NCBI GenBank assembly: GCA_003024175.1
Contig: MDYQ01000240.1
Location: 64,001-75,064 of the forward strand
Direction of reading: 5' to 3'
Length of the DNA: 11,064 nt
Source of the DNA: Planoprotostelium fungivorum
Lineage: Eukaryota > Evosea > Variosea > Cavosteliida > Cavosteliaceae
Shown here: positions 7,939 through 11,064 of the stretch, in pieces
Layout: the number at the start of each line of letters is the position of its first letter
Numbering within the stretch: position 1 is the first letter of the stretch
Position numbers and translations under genes: made by a program
The notes under the pieces: model-generated
Database searches by the model: none
Seen by the model: the letters and a program-made list of their open reading frames with translations, nothing else
Told to the model about the DNA's origin: nothing

Positions 7939-8190
7939 CAGCAGTTGGGACAAAAGACAGTGAAGATATAGACATCGGACGGTGCATGTAGGTGTACAGC
8001 TACCTTCTCTGGTCGTTCGGGTTCCATCTATTAAGTAGTCCATCTGAGCAACGGTCTGATAGCATCTGGGAGCCAGACAAGACAGTGAAGATATGGACAC
8101 TCGATGGAATGTGCATCGCTACCTTCTCTGGTCATTCTGGACCCGTCTCTGCCGTGACAGAGCTCAGCAACGGTCAGATAGCGAAGAGAT
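7939..8190 (+). pseudogene. Broken pair of WD40 repeats
   Basis: Two direct repeats, offset 119-125 nt (a WD40 repeat is about 40 codons), each encode the typical pattern TVKIW..DG..ATFSG..S......LSNG.IA. Unit 2 (about 8077-8190) is clean: PDKTVKIWTLDGMCIATFSG and onward. Unit 1 (about 7939-8075) has TAG where the Trp of TVKIW should be and TAA after GSIY, and it is out of frame both with its own start (SSWDK) and with unit 2 by single-base shifts. No ATG, splice sites or further blades were found, and the opposite-strand gene ends only about 40 nt further on. It looks like a fragment of a larger WD40-propeller gene copied here and decayed; the source gene is not in the window. Confidence 0.65.
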
Positions 8191-8229
8191 GCGCAGTTCA
8201 AATCTTCAACATACAACGATCCTTTCATT

Positions 8230-11064
8230 TCACGTTCCCTTCTGCCACTCGTTCGGTTCCCTGTGTTCGCAGGCGATCACGACACCGTGCTCCACCTTGA
8301 GCACCGAGTCACTCATCTTCTGAAGCGATACCCTGCCTCGTTCAGCGTCACCCCATCCACCGTCCTCACCTCTCTGAGCATCCGGCGCTGCATCCGTACA
8401 AGTAGAGGATCCTCCTTCTCGTCTCCAGCGGCGTCTTTGAATTGTCTTCGTGCAGGATGTGAGACAGTGACAGGCGTAAGAGGTTTCCCAGGCCTTCCCA
8501 GCCGTGAGAAGCTTCTCTCAGCTCCACGATATCCGTAGAAGTGAGGAGGTCGACACGGCTCTGTCCCGTGTTGTCCGAATGGGTCACGACGGCGTCTGCG
8601 GTGCAGGGTTGAAGACGAGCCACGAGGCCGCGGAGTACAAACGCGGCGTTCGAAGAGCGAGCCTGGAGAATTCAATATAATTTCGCGAAATATTCGAAAA
8701 GTTTCAACTATCGTTCTTGAAATTTTCACCTTAAGACGGAGGGCGGGCTGTGCGTTAGACCACCGGAGTGAGGTGGGTGAATTGTCTTCTTCTACAACAC
8801 TCTGTGTGGGTGATGAGTTGTCGATGTCGACAGTTATATTGCACTCACTCCCTTGTAGCCAGACACCTGCTCGGGTAGCTGTTGGTCCCTGACCCCTGAT
8901 TTTTCTCAGAAATTTCCCAAACTCTAGTCAGTTTCTCACCCTGTGGTCTCTCCTTCCTGGGTGACGTAGATCGATCGTCCTCTACCCTGCCTCCATCAAC
9001 CGAAATTCCGATAAAATCTCACTCACTTGTGACCTCCCACGAGCGGTGGCGCCCAATCTCTCTCTGCGTTGCCTCCACTGGGCGGTACCGTAAATCCAGT
9101 CGTTCTCTGCAGCGGTGAATCTGCCGCCAACGTAAAGGATCCCACGACACTGTCCAACTGTGGGAGGTCACGTGACGTCACACCGTGTGCCTCACCTTCT
9201 CCTTCGAATCTTTCTTCTCACTGATGGATCTCACTTTGTCGGTCATGCTTGCACTCTGCTGTGCCACACCTCCCCTCGAGTTTGTGACGAGTGGTTTGAA
9301 TGATTTCGTCCCGGACAATTTGAGGAACTGAGTTTTCGGCGAGTTTTCTCTGCTGCCGCCCGGGCTCCTCTCTAGCCTCCAAGAGTGTTGTTTCGTCGGA
9401 ATTTCTGCGGATTGCACGTTGGACTTCAAAGTGGATGGCGAGCTCTTCTCTTGGTCGTCGTCTACGTCGGGTAAGCTGATGCCTGAACCATCCGTATCTT
9501 CATCGCTGCTTCTTTTACCGCTGGCCACAGAAGTGATGGCGGTGTGAGGTTTCGCGTACGACGGTGACGGGGGCAGTTCGATCCCCGTTCCCGCCATTTT
9601 TTGACCCTGCATGTTCTCCCCCCAGTGTTCGTTGAGTGAGGCGGGGGGGGCTCGTATTCCCTTGTCCTCCCTCGTCAGAGTTCGACTGTCTGCAAAGGCA
9701 GATCGCAGAGGTGGAGGTTCCAAACGGTGATCACGATTGGGCGGGGGAGATAGTGCACGATTTGAATCTGAAGGGCCAGGCCTCGAAGGTGGTGGTGACA
9801 GAGTGCGGTTGTCGACATTGTTTACCGGACGGTTCGGTGGTGGTGATAAGGTCCGGCCGTCGACGTTATTTACCGGGCGGTTCGGTGGTGGTGACAGAGT
9901 GCGGTTGTCGACATTGTTTAGGTTCGACATGGAAGGGAAGGCTCCGTAGTGTGAGGAAGCTTCTTTGTTCGGGCGGGGTGGATCGATCGGCAGGCGGGAA
10001 ACGGGTGAAGTGGGGCGGTTGTCGACATTGTTTCCGGACTTGAGCGGTATGACACCGTAGGGAGTTGATATGGCCATCTTTCCTTCGTTGGGTCGGCCGG
10101 GAGGGGGTGACAAGGTCCGATTGTCGACATTGTTTAGTGCGGACCTCGGCATGACACCGTACGGGGAAGGTGCTGGCTCGTCCTTCTTATTATCCGGTCT
10201 AAGTGGAGGTGGAGATAAGGTGCGGGTGTCGACATTGTTTACGTTGCCTCTGGCGGGTGAGTTGACATAGTGTAAATCGGGTTCGGCGGGGCGCAGGGGT
10301 GGTGGTGACATCTTCCTGCCATCTGCAATGTTCACGTTGGACATGGAGGGTATGGCTGCATAGTGACTATCTTCTCGACTCATCGGCTTGTCTACATTTC
10401 CGAGCGGTCGGTGTGGGGGAGGAGACAGAGTGCGTTGTTCTGCCTGGGTCGGTGGAGCATTTGGGAAGGGAGAGTAGTGTTGCTTCTTCTGAGGCGTCGA
10501 GTTTTCTTCGAGATTTCGTATGCTCATGGGTATGGGTGCGTATGCACTCGCAGTGGAGGGTGGCTTGTTGCGGTGATCGGACTGAACGAGTGACGCGTTG
10601 TAGATGGGCCCGGGTCGATTGGGTGATACGGTCCTTATGTCGATGTCCTGGATGTCGTTGTTCTGCTGAACGGCTTCCGTGGGCCTGACCGGTGGTGGTG
10701 ACATCGTCCGGCTGTCGACATTCTTTTGCGTGTCGACGAAAGCTTCCGTGGGCCTGACCGGTGGTGGTGACATCGTCCGGCCGTTGACATTACTGGTAGG
10801 AGGATTCTGTCTGGGAGGTAAGGACTTCTCCATAGAAGGTCTCGATGTCATTGCATGGGGTGGCTTGCTGATGCCAGGGCGGGCTGCCGGTGGAGACATT
10901 GCGCGAGCGTCAGTGTTGTTCAGATTGACACCGTTGGGCGAAATCGGAGCATAGTGAGATCGAGATGGATTTACGTTTTCCTCCGCGGGTGGTTTGCTCC
11001 TGCTGTCGACGTTGTTGAGTGGGGGTGTAGGTCGGTGGGGTGGAGGTGATAGTGTTCGCGTGTC
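8230..11064 (-). CDS. Large Pro/Ser-rich RTLSPPPxRP repeat protein, 5'-truncated by the window
   Basis: No family is recognised. Exons in transcript order: from beyond 11064 to 9196, then 9157-9027, 8986-8940, 8895-8849, 8801-8730, 8662-8370, 8332-8230. This gives 853 residues in the window plus stop. Introns are 38, 40, 44, 47, 67 and 37 nt, all GT-AG, and the frame holds through every join. The first 623 residues look disordered. About 14 copies of a core like NNVDNRTLSPPPNRP alternate with about seven short tyrosine motifs (HYGAFP, PYGVMP, HYAAIP). Repeated Ser-Pro sites suggest proline-directed phosphorylation, and the proline cores could bind SH3, WW or similar modules; both are inference. 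The tail (last 230 residues) is less repetitive, and exon 8662-8370 encodes a possibly folded part (FVLRGLVARL, LGNLLRLSLSHIL, RRRILYLYG). The frame is open at 11064, so the start lies outside. A weak AATGAA follows the TGA; no AATAAA is near. Confidence 0.85.
9788..9920 (-). repeat. Three tandem 48-bp units within the repeat gene
   Basis: GTCGAC occurs at 9811, 9859 and 9907, an exact 48-bp period (16 codons, NNVDNRTLSPPPNRPV-like). The first 37 bases of units 1 and 3 are identical, and unit 2 differs at a few positions. Elsewhere in the gene the same core recurs at 10021, 10123 and 10228, spaced 102-114 bp, because a tyrosine-motif spacer separates the copies. The 48-bp block therefore looks like a recent local expansion that lacks the spacer. 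Confidence 0.85.

Noticed and set aside
7764-8100. Minus-strand frames over the PQ-loop 3' end and WD40 relic
   Set aside because: Shadows of the + strand coding and relic sequence.
9636-10270. + strand frames rich in Gly-Gly-Gly-Asp and Arg-Leu-Ser-Thr-Leu repeats
   Set aside because: Antisense readings of the SPPP repeats; the minus strand is open for over 600 codons and splices in frame into further exons.
9788-10280. Regularly spaced GTCGACATTGTTTA copies suggesting a CRISPR-like array
   Set aside because: The repeats are codons of the NNVDNRTLSPPP motif in a long open frame in a spliced eukaryotic gene; the spacers are not unique.

Overview
The window looks like compact nuclear DNA of a free-living eukaryotic microbe. 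Every confident protein gene is cut by very short GT-AG introns (mostly 37-50 nt, donors mostly GTGAG). There is a Pol III tRNA gene with no encoded CCA and a poly-T terminator, AATAAA signals sit at or just after stop codons, and the standard code is used (TAA and TGA are both stops). An amoebozoan-like protist would fit, but that is inference and the lineage is not proven here.

Layout. 1-533: no firm gene. 534-1679 (+): NIT1-type nitrilase (deaminated glutathione amidase), seven exons, 293 aa. 1699-3767 (-): MBOAT-family lysophospholipid acyltransferase, ten exons, 512 aa, convergent with NIT1 with only 19 nt between the stop codons. 4075-4445 (-): tentative Ser/Thr-rich surface protein with a hydrophobic C-terminus. 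4529-5730 (+): membrane-anchored endonuclease/exonuclease/phosphatase (EEP) fold protein, about 302 aa, with several catalytic residues changed. 5732-6375: no gene seen. 6391-6463 (-): tRNA-Ala(AGC). 6464-7026: AT-rich, with one inverted repeat. 7027-7895 (+): SLC66A2/PQLC1-like PQ-loop membrane protein, four exons, 236 aa. About 7939-8190 (+): broken pair of WD40 repeats. 8230-11064 (-): 3' part of a large low-complexity protein with about 14 copies of an RTLSPPPxRP motif, running off the right edge.

The exon models were built by hand. In the five multi-exon models the exon lengths and phases add up exactly, and in four of them the joins restore family motifs. The genes do not form a pathway; two (the MBOAT enzyme and the PQ-loop protein) are expected in internal membranes. 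The most notable patterns are stop codons embedded in AATAAA in three genes, the nearly touching NIT1/MBOAT 3' ends, in-frame stop-free introns, the altered EEP active site and the two-motif repeat protein. I did not find a clearly new multi-gene system.
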